From UBA3263 sp964554665 (GTDB lineage Bacteria > Bacteroidota > Bacteroidia > Bacteroidales > Muribaculaceae), in NCBI GenBank assembly GCA_964554665.1, contig CAZKPP010000016.1, forward strand, positions 1-31,471: 31,471 nt of DNA. The letters are read 5' to 3'. Shown in pieces: positions 1 to 6,265 of this stretch (the first letter of the stretch is position 1; each line of letters begins with the position of its first letter). Below the pieces are notes generated by a model. The model had not been told where the DNA came from. It made no database searches and worked only from the letters and a program-made list of their open reading frames with translations. The translations under genes were made by a program, and so were the position numbers.

Positions 1-188
1 GATAGCGTGCGGTTGTGGGCCACGGAGCAGCCTATGGCTGCGCGCACGCTGTAGCCATCAATGGCCTCGCGGACATTGCTCTTGGGGGTGAGCACGGCCG
101 ACGAGAGTTCTTGGCGTGTCTCCCAGTCGTAAACAACCAGCTTTGTGGAACTGTTGCCCTGATCGAGGGTTATCGAAACGTCGGTCAT
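1..188 (-). CDS. coaX: Type III pantothenate kinase (5' part only)
   Basis: This is the N-terminal part of a protein that runs off the left edge of the window; 62 residues are visible. It begins MTDVSITLDQGNSSTKLVVY. The DxGNSSTK pattern is the phosphate-binding motif of the ASKHA-fold type III pantothenate kinases (CoaX), which phosphorylate pantothenate in the first step of coenzyme A synthesis and are usual in Bacteroidales. The ATG at 188 overlaps the stop codon of the upstream membrane protein gene by four bases (ATGA), so the two are probably translationally coupled. The family call rests on this one motif and on its position close to the N terminus, because the rest of the protein lies outside the window. 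Confidence 0.8.
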   Translation of the reverse strand, partial: MTDVSITLDQGNSSTKLVVYDWETRQELSSAVLTPKSNVREAIDGYSVRAAIGCSVAHNRTL

Positions 189-547
189 AGTTGTTTGCGC
201 TGGGCCAGCGAGAGCGCTATGGAGCAATAAATCTGAATTGCGGCACCGGCCAGCGTAAAGGCCAGCCAGTCGCGAAGAACCGGAGCCGAGTAGAAGGCAA
301 AAAAGGCGGCTACGCAAAATAGCAGCGCGCTCCACGATTCCAGGCGCAGCAGGCGGCGCACGCGAAGCGGCGTTGATGGGTCAACAGAGGGCTGAAACAG
401 GCGCGCAATGAGCGTCAGGCCCGCGCCAACGGCATATACGTAGCGAAAAGCGTTGTTGAAGGGATTATTTGAAAGTATCGGCATCAACACCCCGGCGGCC
501 ACCATAAGGAGTCCGACCAGAAAGAGTGCGGGAGATATTTTCTTCAT
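185..547 (-). CDS. Small integral membrane protein, function unknown
   Basis: The 120-residue protein is almost entirely hydrophobic, with four likely membrane segments at about residues 5-25, 35-50, 72-90 and 93-113. A short basic loop rich in Arg (RVRRLLRLE) lies between the second and third, which suggests a cytoplasmic loop. I recognise no family motif. It sits between an FtsB/DivIC-like gene upstream (23 bp gap) and the pantothenate kinase gene downstream (4 bp overlap), so it is probably cotranscribed with both. No function should be assigned from this context alone. Confidence 0.75.
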   Translation of the reverse strand: MKKISPALFLVGLLMVAAGVLMPILSNNPFNNAFRYVYAVGAGLTLIARLFQPSVDPSTPLRVRRLLRLESWSALLFCVAAFFAFYSAPVLRDWLAFTLAGAAIQIYCSIALSLAQRKQL

Positions 548-570
548 TTGGGCGGTTGAAAGAATTTCGG

Positions 571-852
571 TTAGTCAAAAATGTAGACGTCCTCGCTGGG
601 GCGCTGCATGTGGTAATGTTCGCGAACTATGCGTTCGAGCTCCTGGGGGTCGGAGTCGAGGCGACGGTTGAGTTCCTGATAGTGGCGCAGGGTGTCCTCA
701 TACTGGCTGATGCGCTCTTCAAGTTTACGGATTTCGGCGGCGTATTCGTAGCTTTTGCTCACGGAGTTGTCGTTAAAAAACAATACGAAAGCCATGAAAG
801 CCAGAACGACTATCAGCGACAATGAGAAGTATCTTTTAATCCACTGTATCAT
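571..852 (-). CDS. FtsB/DivIC-family septum formation initiator
   Basis: The 93-residue bitopic protein has a short basic cytoplasmic N terminus (MIQWIKRYF), one membrane segment at about residues 9-28, and then a heptad-like region at about 38-70 (rich in Leu, Glu and Gln) expected to form a coiled coil. This is the size and architecture of FtsB/DivIC, which joins FtsL and FtsQ/DivIB in the divisome and helps activate septal peptidoglycan synthesis. The C-terminal part (ERIVREHYHMQRPSEDVYIF) matches the usual 'AR-E-xYxM-xxxGE' end of the family. It is the first gene of a minus-strand unit that includes the small membrane protein and coaX, with a promoter 8 bp upstream of the start. Confidence 0.8.
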   Translation of the reverse strand: MIQWIKRYFSLSLIVVLAFMAFVLFFNDNSVSKSYEYAAEIRKLEERISQYEDTLRHYQELNRRLDSDPQELERIVREHYHMQRPSEDVYIFD

Positions 853-859
853 AATTGCG

Positions 860-889
860 CAAAGTTACGAAAACTTTTCCAACCCGCAA
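860..889 (-). promoter_or_regulatory. Bacteroidales-type promoter for the FtsB-like gene
   Basis: Read on the minus strand, TAACTTTG (867-860) matches the Bacteroidales -7 element TAnnTTTG. CTTG (889-886), 18 bp upstream, is an imperfect -33 box (consensus TTTG). The -7 element ends only 8 bp before the start codon at 852, so any 5' leader would be very short. Confidence 0.5.
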
Positions 890-937
890 GTAACATTTAT
901 AAATTTTTAATAATTCCCCACCGTTGTCAAATGGCGA

Positions 938-1022
938 ATCGGCTCAAAAAGTGGGGGAAAATGGCAAAAATCGGCTCACCATGAGCCGATTTTTTAGGAA
1001 ATTTTCGTAATTTTGAGCCGAT
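938..1022. repeat. Nested inverted repeat with four copies of TCGGCTCA/TGAGCCGA
   Basis: The outer arms are ATCGGCTCAAAA (938-949) and TTTTGAGCCGAT (1011-1022), a perfect 12-bp match. Inside them lies a second perfect 13-bp inverted repeat (966-978 and 982-994) using the same core. The left halves are also direct repeats (AAATGGC followed by TCGGCTCA, starting at about 929 and 959). In addition CCCCAC (916-921) can pair with GTGGGG (951-956). The element sits between the divergent FtsB-like and nitroreductase genes. Confidence 0.7.
966..994. terminator. Bidirectional terminator-like hairpin
   Basis: Perfect 13-bp arms (AAAAATCGGCTCA and its complement) flank a 3-nt loop CCA. A T run follows on both strands (990-995 on plus, 970-966 on minus). 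It has the form of an intrinsic terminator in both directions, yet the flanking genes diverge. It therefore either insulates the two promoters or acts in the leader of the nitroreductase gene. Confidence 0.5.
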
Positions 1023-1103
1023 AAAACCCTATATGGCCTTTTCAAATGATGTTGGCAACAAAATGGGGCGGGTAGGCGTTTAACCGATAAAAGTTTATTT
1101 ATC

Positions 1104-1790
1104 ATGACTGAAATTGAAGCATTAAGAGAGAGACGGTCGATTAGAAAATATGAGGACCGGCCGCTGGAGGCATCGGTTGTCGATGCCCTGAACCGTGAAC
1201 TGGAAAAACTCAACCGCGAGGGCGACCTGCGGATGCAATTGGTAACGAATGAGCCCAAGGCCTTTAAGGGCTTTTTGAGCTACGGCAACTTCAGCAATGT
1301 CAATAACTACGTTATGGTCGTTGGTCGCAAGTCTGACTCGCTGGAATATCGCGCGGGCTACTATAGCGAAAAGTTCGTATTGGCCGCCCAGAAGCTCGGT
1401 TTGCGAACCTGCATTGTGGGCCTCACATATAAAAAGGTAGATGGTGCCTTTACCATCGGCGCGGACGAGAAGGTGGTTGTTTGCATTGCCATTGGCTACG
1501 GCGCCGAAGATGGCCGCAACCATAAAGTGAAGACTCCGGAGCAGGTCAGTAACCTTACTGCGGAGTCACCCGAATGGTTTGTTCGCGGTGTTGAAGCGGC
1601 CTTGAAGGCTCCAACCGCCGTTAATCAGCAGAAATTCTATTTTGAATATGTTGCGCCCGATGGTGTTCGCCCCAAACGCGGCAAGTCGCTCGTCGGGTAC
1701 ACAAAAATTGACCTCGGAATTGCGATGTACAATTTCGAGGTCGGTGCCGGTTGTGAAAACTTCCGGTGGATAGACTCCCCGCTGACTTAA
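1104..1790 (+). CDS. Nitroreductase-family flavoprotein (TM1586-like)
   Basis: The 228-residue protein opens with IEALRERRSIRKYEDRPLE, the FMN-phosphate-contacting Arg-rich start of nitroreductase-fold enzymes. A second nitroreductase-like half begins at about residue 152, where 'ALKAPTAVNQQKF' matches the 'aPSa.N.Qpw' flavin motif. Two half-domains in one chain is the arrangement of the putative TM nitroreductase group, which would reduce an unknown substrate with NAD(P)H and FMN. The substrate cannot be read from sequence. The gene lies alone on the plus strand. Its stop codon overlaps that of the convergent cydB by four bases (1787-1790), and its 3' end contains a hairpin that probably terminates the cyd operon. 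A TAATTTTG at 1008-1015 could be its -7 element, but no matching -33 box was found. Confidence 0.85.
   Translation: MTEIEALRERRSIRKYEDRPLEASVVDALNRELEKLNREGDLRMQLVTNEPKAFKGFLSYGNFSNVNNYVMVVGRKSDSLEYRAGYYSEKFVLAAQKLGLRTCIVGLTYKKVDGAFTIGADEKVVVCIAIGYGAEDGRNHKVKTPEQVSNLTAESPEWFVRGVEAALKAPTAVNQQKFYFEYVAPDGVRPKRGKSLVGYTKIDLGIAMYNFEVGAGCENFRWIDSPLT
1703..1742 (-). terminator. Probable terminator of the cyd operon, inside the nitroreductase gene
   Basis: Arms at 1710-1722 and 1730-1742 form 13 continuous base pairs (one G-U wobble) around a 7-nt loop. Read on the minus strand the stem is followed by AATTTTTG (1709-1702). It lies about 45 nt past the cydB stop codon, as expected for an intrinsic terminator, but sits within the 3' coding part of the convergent gene. 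Confidence 0.55.
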
Positions 1791-2905
1791 TAGTCGGCGT
1801 CGTCGGGGGTTATGGGGCGCGGGGTCATTTTGCGCCAGACGTAGGCAATGTAGGCGGCCACGATGGGAATCACCAGCGATGCGTAGGCCATCACTTCCAA
1901 GGTGAAGGGCGACGAAGAGCTGTTGGCCAGGGTGAGACTCGACTGCATGTCGGCGGTCGAGGGGTAGTAGCTCGTAGAGTTATAGCCCATTACCCAGAAG
2001 AGCGACATGATAACCAGCACCGTGCCGCAGCCTATGAGCAGCATTGCGTGGTTGAATTTCGGGCGGATGATAACGCCGGCAATGGCTATGAGCACCAGCA
2101 CCACTCCGACAATGAACACCAGAGCCGCCCACCACATTTCCAGGAAGTTATTTAGGTAGCCGTTGGCAACTTCGTGGATAACGCCGTTGGCGTCGGCAAC
2201 GTAGGCCGGGGCCATCAGCAGCATGGCCACGAACACCAGAAACAGCGGCACGAACAGGGCAGAGTTGACCAGCACCTGGCGGGTCAGGCGGCGGCGCAGG
2301 GTGGCGTCGTGGGCCGTGTTTTCGAGCAGGAAAATCGCACCTTCAACTCGGGCCAGCAGCAACACCACCAGGCCCAACAAGATGCACTTGGGCTGGGCCA
2401 GGGCTTCGAGGCCGTTGAGGGGATTGGCCCAGGTTGAAATCACCGGGCTGGCCGGGTCGAGAATATTCTGACGGTCAATAGCGAAGTCGGCGCCGAAAAT
2501 CATGGTAGCAACGGCAACCCCGAGCAGGAAGCAGCCGAAAACACCGTTGAGAAACAGCAGAAAGTCGTAGACGCGCACACCGTAGAGGTTGCCGCGTTTG
2601 AGGCGGAATTCATAGCTGAAAGCCTGAACCACGAACGAAAAGAGAATGGCAACCCAAAGCCAGTATGCCCCGCCGAAGCTTGTTGAGTAAAACAGCGGGA
2701 ACGAGGCGAAGAATGCGCCGCCGAAAACAACCAGAGTTGTGAACGTCAGCTCCCATTTGCGCCCGAGGGCGTTGACAATCATCGAGCGGTCGCCCTCGCG
2801 TCTAACGCCGAGGAGCATCGACTGTCCGCCCTGAACAAAAAGCATGAATACGAGTGCGGCGGCCAATACGGAGATCAGGAACCACCAGTAGTTTTGAAGA
2901 AACAT
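1787..2905 (-). CDS. cydB: Cytochrome bd ubiquinol oxidase subunit II
   Basis: The 372-residue polytopic membrane protein is close to the usual CydB length of about 380 residues. It starts MFLQNYWWFLISVLAAALVFMLFVQGGQ, with the first helix and the 'QGGQSML' turn typical of the family, and carries several further hydrophobic segments up to 'ASLVIPIVAAYIAYVWRKM'. CydB pairs with CydA in the inner membrane to form the high-affinity oxidase that passes quinol electrons to oxygen. In Bacteroidales this supports respiration at very low oxygen and oxygen scavenging. It follows cydA with a 5-bp gap. The stop codon overlaps the end of the convergent nitroreductase gene by four bases. Confidence 0.95.
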   Translation of the reverse strand: MFLQNYWWFLISVLAAALVFMLFVQGGQSMLLGVRREGDRSMIVNALGRKWELTFTTLVVFGGAFFASFPLFYSTSFGGAYWLWVAILFSFVVQAFSYEFRLKRGNLYGVRVYDFLLFLNGVFGCFLLGVAVATMIFGADFAIDRQNILDPASPVISTWANPLNGLEALAQPKCILLGLVVLLLARVEGAIFLLENTAHDATLRRRLTRQVLVNSALFVPLFLVFVAMLLMAPAYVADANGVIHEVANGYLNNFLEMWWAALVFIVGVVLVLIAIAGVIIRPKFNHAMLLIGCGTVLVIMSLFWVMGYNSTSYYPSTADMQSSLTLANSSSSPFTLEVMAYASLVIPIVAAYIAYVWRKMTPRPITPDDADY

Positions 2906-2910
2906 AAGGC

Positions 2911-4434
2911 TTAAATTTCTTTATTCCGGTTTATTTTGGTGAACATAATGGTGATTTCGGCAAAGAGCAGCAGGGTAAACACTGCGGCAAAGAGCCAGAA
3001 GGTCAGCTGAACCGACGATGCCGACAGGGCCGAGATGGCGGCGCGGGTGGGCAGAATGTTTTGAATCACCCAGGGCTGGCGACCGACTTCGGCGCAAATC
3101 CAGCCTGACTGCGAGCAGCACCATGCCGCTACGATTGAGAGCATGCCAATCCACGAGGCGCCGAGGGTTTTGAGCCAGCGATCGGCGCGATAGGCCAGCA
3201 GCAGGGCAACGACAAAGAATGCCATCAAGTAGCCGCCGAGAATCACCATAAGGTGGAAGGCGTAGAAGGTCATGGCAACCGGAGGAATCAGTTCCTCGGG
3301 GTTGTCGTAGTAACCGTAGCCGAAATAGGGGTAGTCGGTGCGCAGGGCCTCAAGGTCGTCGGCATTGTGGGTCTCGCCATAGCGCTCAAGGGCCTGGCGT
3401 GCGGCGGTTCCGCGGGCCATACGTTCTTCGTAGCTCAGGGTGTTTACTTCCTTGCCGTCGATTTCGTCGTGGCCTTCAATAATGTCGTAAATGCCGGGAA
3501 TATAGGCGTTGAAGTCGCCGCGTGCCATCCACGACAGCGCTCCGGGCAAACCGATTTTGAAGCAATAGGGGTCGGCATCGTTGCCGAATTCCTTTTCGGG
3601 GTTCAAAATGCCTACGGCAACCAATTCGGTTGAGTTGCCGCCGCGCCAAAGGCCTTCCATGGCGGCGAGCTTCATGGGCTGGGTGCGGCTGACGTCAACG
3701 GCCGACGAGTGGCCCGAAGCAAAGGTGATCAGCAGTCCGGTCAGGCCTACCCACGATGCGACCTTGACGGCCGGGAGGGCAAAGGCAGTTTCGCGGCGAC
3801 GGCGCATCATGTAGCAGCTCACGCCAACCACAAACACTCCGCCGAGGGCCCACGACGACGTTACGGCATGTATCAGCTTGTTCATGGCAACGGGGCTCAG
3901 CGCCACTTCCCAGAACGAGGTCATTTCGTTGCGCATGGTGTCGGGGTTGAAGGTCATGCCTACGGGATATTGCATCCAGGCATTGGCCACGAGAATCCAG
4001 AGCGCCGAAATCATGGCGCCGATTGCCGTAAGCCATGTGGCGGTCAGGTGGAAGCGGCGGCTTACGCGGCCCCAGCCCAGAACCATAACCACAACAAACG
4101 TTGATTCAAGGAAGAAGGCAAACAACCCTTCGATTGCCAGCGGGGCGCCGAAAATGTCGCCTACAAACCAGGAGTAGTTGCTCCAGTTGGTGCCGAATTC
4201 AAATTCGAGGATAATGCCGGTTGCAACGCCGCAAACAAAGTTGACCGCAAAGAGCTTGGTCCAGAAGCGGGTAAGTTTGGCCAGCTGTTCCGACCCGGAG
4301 CGGTAGGCCATGGTTTCGAGGATTGCAACGATTACGGAGAGTCCGAGGGTCAAAGGCACAAAGAGCCAATGATACATTGCGGTGAGGGCAAACTGCCATC
4401 TCGACCAGTCAACAACAGAAATCAAGTCAGGCAT
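2911..4434 (-). CDS. cydA: Cytochrome bd ubiquinol oxidase subunit I
   Basis: The 507-residue protein is the haem-carrying subunit of the bd oxidase. Visible landmarks are His22 in 'MYHWLFVPLTLG' (haem ligand region), 'NKLIHAVTSSWALGG' with the second conserved His, 'TFYAFHLMVILGG' with the Met expected to ligate haem b558, and the signature GRQPWVIQ near the C-terminal third. Between the second His and the Met there is a long hydrophilic stretch including 'ARGDFNAYIPGIYDIIEGHD', which corresponds to the quinol-binding Q loop. It lies 15 bp after the DUF4492 gene and 5 bp before cydB, forming a three-gene operon that is likely controlled from the 4663-4834 region. Confidence 0.97.
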   Translation of the reverse strand: MPDLISVVDWSRWQFALTAMYHWLFVPLTLGLSVIVAILETMAYRSGSEQLAKLTRFWTKLFAVNFVCGVATGIILEFEFGTNWSNYSWFVGDIFGAPLAIEGLFAFFLESTFVVVMVLGWGRVSRRFHLTATWLTAIGAMISALWILVANAWMQYPVGMTFNPDTMRNEMTSFWEVALSPVAMNKLIHAVTSSWALGGVFVVGVSCYMMRRRRETAFALPAVKVASWVGLTGLLITFASGHSSAVDVSRTQPMKLAAMEGLWRGGNSTELVAVGILNPEKEFGNDADPYCFKIGLPGALSWMARGDFNAYIPGIYDIIEGHDEIDGKEVNTLSYEERMARGTAARQALERYGETHNADDLEALRTDYPYFGYGYYDNPEELIPPVAMTFYAFHLMVILGGYLMAFFVVALLLAYRADRWLKTLGASWIGMLSIVAAWCCSQSGWICAEVGRQPWVIQNILPTRAAISALSASSVQLTFWLFAAVFTLLLFAEITIMFTKINRNKEI

Positions 4435-4449
4435 GGTATTTGGATTTTT

Positions 4450-4662
4450 TTATTTTGTAGTCAATGATGTGCGAACGGCCTGTGCGCGCTCTGAATCGGT
4501 TTGATAGTCGCTCTGCAGCCGGTTGGGGAAGAAGAGCACCTTAAATAATATCAGGAGTATGGAAATCTTAAGGGCTAACACAAGCCAGAGGCGCCGGCCC
4601 GTAGACGAAGCTATGGAGCGGCGAAACGCGTAGGCATAAAATGATGATATTCGGCCTAACAT
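4450..4662 (-). CDS. DUF4492-type small membrane protein of the cyd operon
   Basis: The 70-residue protein has a basic amphipathic N terminus (ISSFYAYAFRRS), one membrane helix at about residues 25-43 (LWLVLALKISILLILFKVLF) and a short polar tail. The size, the 'FFPNRL' after the helix and the place directly upstream of cydA fit DUF4492 proteins, which I know from Bacteroidetes and Campylobacterota bd oxidase clusters. They may play an accessory role like the CydX peptide of Proteobacteria, but this is inference and the two are not clearly related. It is the first gene of the cyd operon. Confidence 0.75.
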   Translation of the reverse strand: MLGRISSFYAYAFRRSIASSTGRRLWLVLALKISILLILFKVLFFPNRLQSDYQTDSERAQAVRTSLTTK

Positions 4663-4681
4663 TAAAAGATTTTAACTATTT

Positions 4682-4772
4682 TTTGGTTATATCAATATAA
4701 CGCAACGAGGTGTTCAATTATTTTAACCAAACAAAAATTAAAATGTTTAAGGAGCGTTAAAAGGTTTGGTTA
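4682..4772. repeat. Three copies of TTTGGTTA in the cyd-htrA divergent region
   Basis: The octamer TTTGGTTA occurs at 4682-4689 (plus), 4724-4731 (minus, as TAACCAAA) and 4765-4772 (plus). The second and third copies extend to a perfect 9-bp inverted repeat (TAACCAAAC and GTTTGGTTA). The third copy contains the -33 box of the htrA promoter. This pattern could be a binding site for a shared regulator. Confidence 0.5.
4686..4701. promoter_or_regulatory. Palindromic operator candidate upstream of the cyd operon
   Basis: GTTATATCAATATAAC is a perfect dyad of two 7-bp arms around CA. It ends 24 bp before the DUF4492 start codon at 4662. Its size and symmetry fit a homodimeric regulator of the Crp/FNR or a similar class, which would make sense for an oxygen-responsive operon; the regulator identity is inference. 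Confidence 0.4.
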
Positions 4773-4796
4773 TTAGTGGTTTAAGGCGTAAATTTG
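4765..4796 (+). promoter_or_regulatory. Bacteroidales-type promoter of htrA
   Basis: TTTG (4765-4768), a 20-bp spacer and TAAATTTG (4789-4796) match both consensus elements. Transcription would begin at about 4802. This rules out the upstream in-frame ATG at 4766 and supports the start at 4835, leaving a leader of about 33 nt. Confidence 0.75.
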
Positions 4797-4834
4797 TAAT
4801 AGAAAAAACAATTGTTAATCACTTCAACTTAACT

Positions 4835-6265
4835 ATGATCAATCTGAAAACATTCACATTTTCGCTGGCTCTGGGCATCGCTTTTTCGGGATGTGCCCAG
4901 CAACCCGCTGCCGTAGTTTCGGGCTATCCCGACTTTACTCAGGCAGCCGAAAGCACCATCAACGGCGTTGTTTCAATCAAGAGCTACGCAACCCCGCGCC
5001 AGCAGCAATATTCCGCCCCGCAGGGGGGCTATGACCCGTTTTTCGACTTCTTTTTCGGCACTCCGCAGCGCCGCCAGCCGCAGCAACAGCCGCAGCAGCG
5101 CGAGCAGCAGCTTGGCCTCGGCTCCGGAGTGATTCTTTCCGACGACGGATACATTGCAACCAACCACCATGTTATACAGGGCGCCGAGCGCCTGCAGGTT
5201 ACCCTTAACGATAACTCAACCTACGATGCCACGGTTATCGGCTCTGATGAGGCTACTGACCTCGCCCTGCTGAAAATCGAGGCGAAGAACCTGCCCGTAA
5301 TCCCCATGGGCGACAGCGACGAGCTGCGCGTGGGCGAATGGGTCATCGCAGTTGGCAATCCCTTCGGCCTGACCTCGACCGTTACCGCCGGCATAGTGTC
5401 GGCCAAGGCCCGCGGCATCGGCTCCGGTGGCCGCACCTCAATGAGCATCGACAGCTACATCCAGACCGATGCGGCAGTCAACGCCGGCAACTCGGGCGGC
5501 GCGCTGGTCAACACCCGCGGCGAGCTCGTGGGCATCAATGCCGCAATTTATTCACAAACCGGCAACTATGCAGGCTATTCGTTCGCCATTCCTTCGAGCA
5601 TCGTTACAAAAATCGTTAAAGACTTGCGCGACTATGGTACGGTGCAACGCGCGGTGCTCGGCATCCGCTTCGGCGAGCTCACCCCCGAACTGGCCAAGGA
5701 AAAAGGCATCAAGGGCGTTAACGACGGCATCTATGTCGGCGAAGTCATTGAGCGCTCGGCGGCCTTTGAAGCGGGCCTCAAAGAGGGCGACATTATTGTT
5801 GCCGCAGACAATACGCCGGTCCACACCTCCGCTCAGTTCCAGGAACACATGGCCCGCCTGCGCCCCGGCGACGTTGTTAAACTCGCCTACCTGCGCGACG
5901 GCAAGCAGCACGTTGCCAGCGCAACCCTGCGCAATCCCTCGGGCACCACTGCCATTGCCCAGCGCGGCGACTTTACCGAGCTCGGCTGCACTTTTGCCGA
6001 GGTTGAAGCCGACGAGCTGCGCCGCCTCGGCCTGAATTCGGCAATTCGCGTGTCGGCGCTTACCGACGGCAAGTTCCGCGATGCCGGCATTCCCAAGGGC
6101 TTCATTATTCTCGAAGTCAACGGTCAGCGCATCGCTTCGGTTGAAGCGCTCGAAAAACTCTACGACCGTGTGATTAAGAGTTCCGACGACGATAAAGTGC
6201 TCTTTATTACCGGCCTTTATCCAACCGGCAAAAAAGCATTCTTTGCAATTGATCTTACCAACTGA
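4835..6265 (+). CDS. htrA: HtrA/DegP-family periplasmic serine protease (lipoprotein)
   Basis: The 476-residue protein is an envelope quality-control protease of the DegP/HtrA family. The start chosen gives a signal peptide ending IAFSGC, with Cys20 as the likely lipidated residue; the longer open frame begins inside the promoter. The trypsin-like domain carries His112 (TNHHV), Asp142 (TDLALLKI) and Ser220 (NAGNSGG), with spacing close to that of E. coli DegP. Two PDZ domains follow, at about residues 275-370 (with 'YVGEVIERSAAFEAGLKEGDII') and 380-475. A Gln-rich, low-complexity stretch at about residues 54-92 replaces the usual LA loop region. The stop codon abuts that of the convergent rluD gene with no spacer. 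Confidence 0.95.
   Translation: MINLKTFTFSLALGIAFSGCAQQPAAVVSGYPDFTQAAESTINGVVSIKSYATPRQQQYSAPQGGYDPFFDFFFGTPQRRQPQQQPQQREQQLGLGSGVILSDDGYIATNHHVIQGAERLQVTLNDNSTYDATVIGSDEATDLALLKIEAKNLPVIPMGDSDELRVGEWVIAVGNPFGLTSTVTAGIVSAKARGIGSGGRTSMSIDSYIQTDAAVNAGNSGGALVNTRGELVGINAAIYSQTGNYAGYSFAIPSSIVTKIVKDLRDYGTVQRAVLGIRFGELTPELAKEKGIKGVNDGIYVGEVIERSAAFEAGLKEGDIIVAADNTPVHTSAQFQEHMARLRPGDVVKLAYLRDGKQHVASATLRNPSGTTAIAQRGDFTELGCTFAEVEADELRRLGLNSAIRVSALTDGKFRDAGIPKGFIILEVNGQRIASVEALEKLYDRVIKSSDDDKVLFITGLYPTGKKAFFAIDLTN

Noticed and set aside
4766..4834. Upstream in-frame start of htrA at 4766
   Set aside because: It lies inside the -33 box of the promoter and would place 23 residues in front of the signal peptide.
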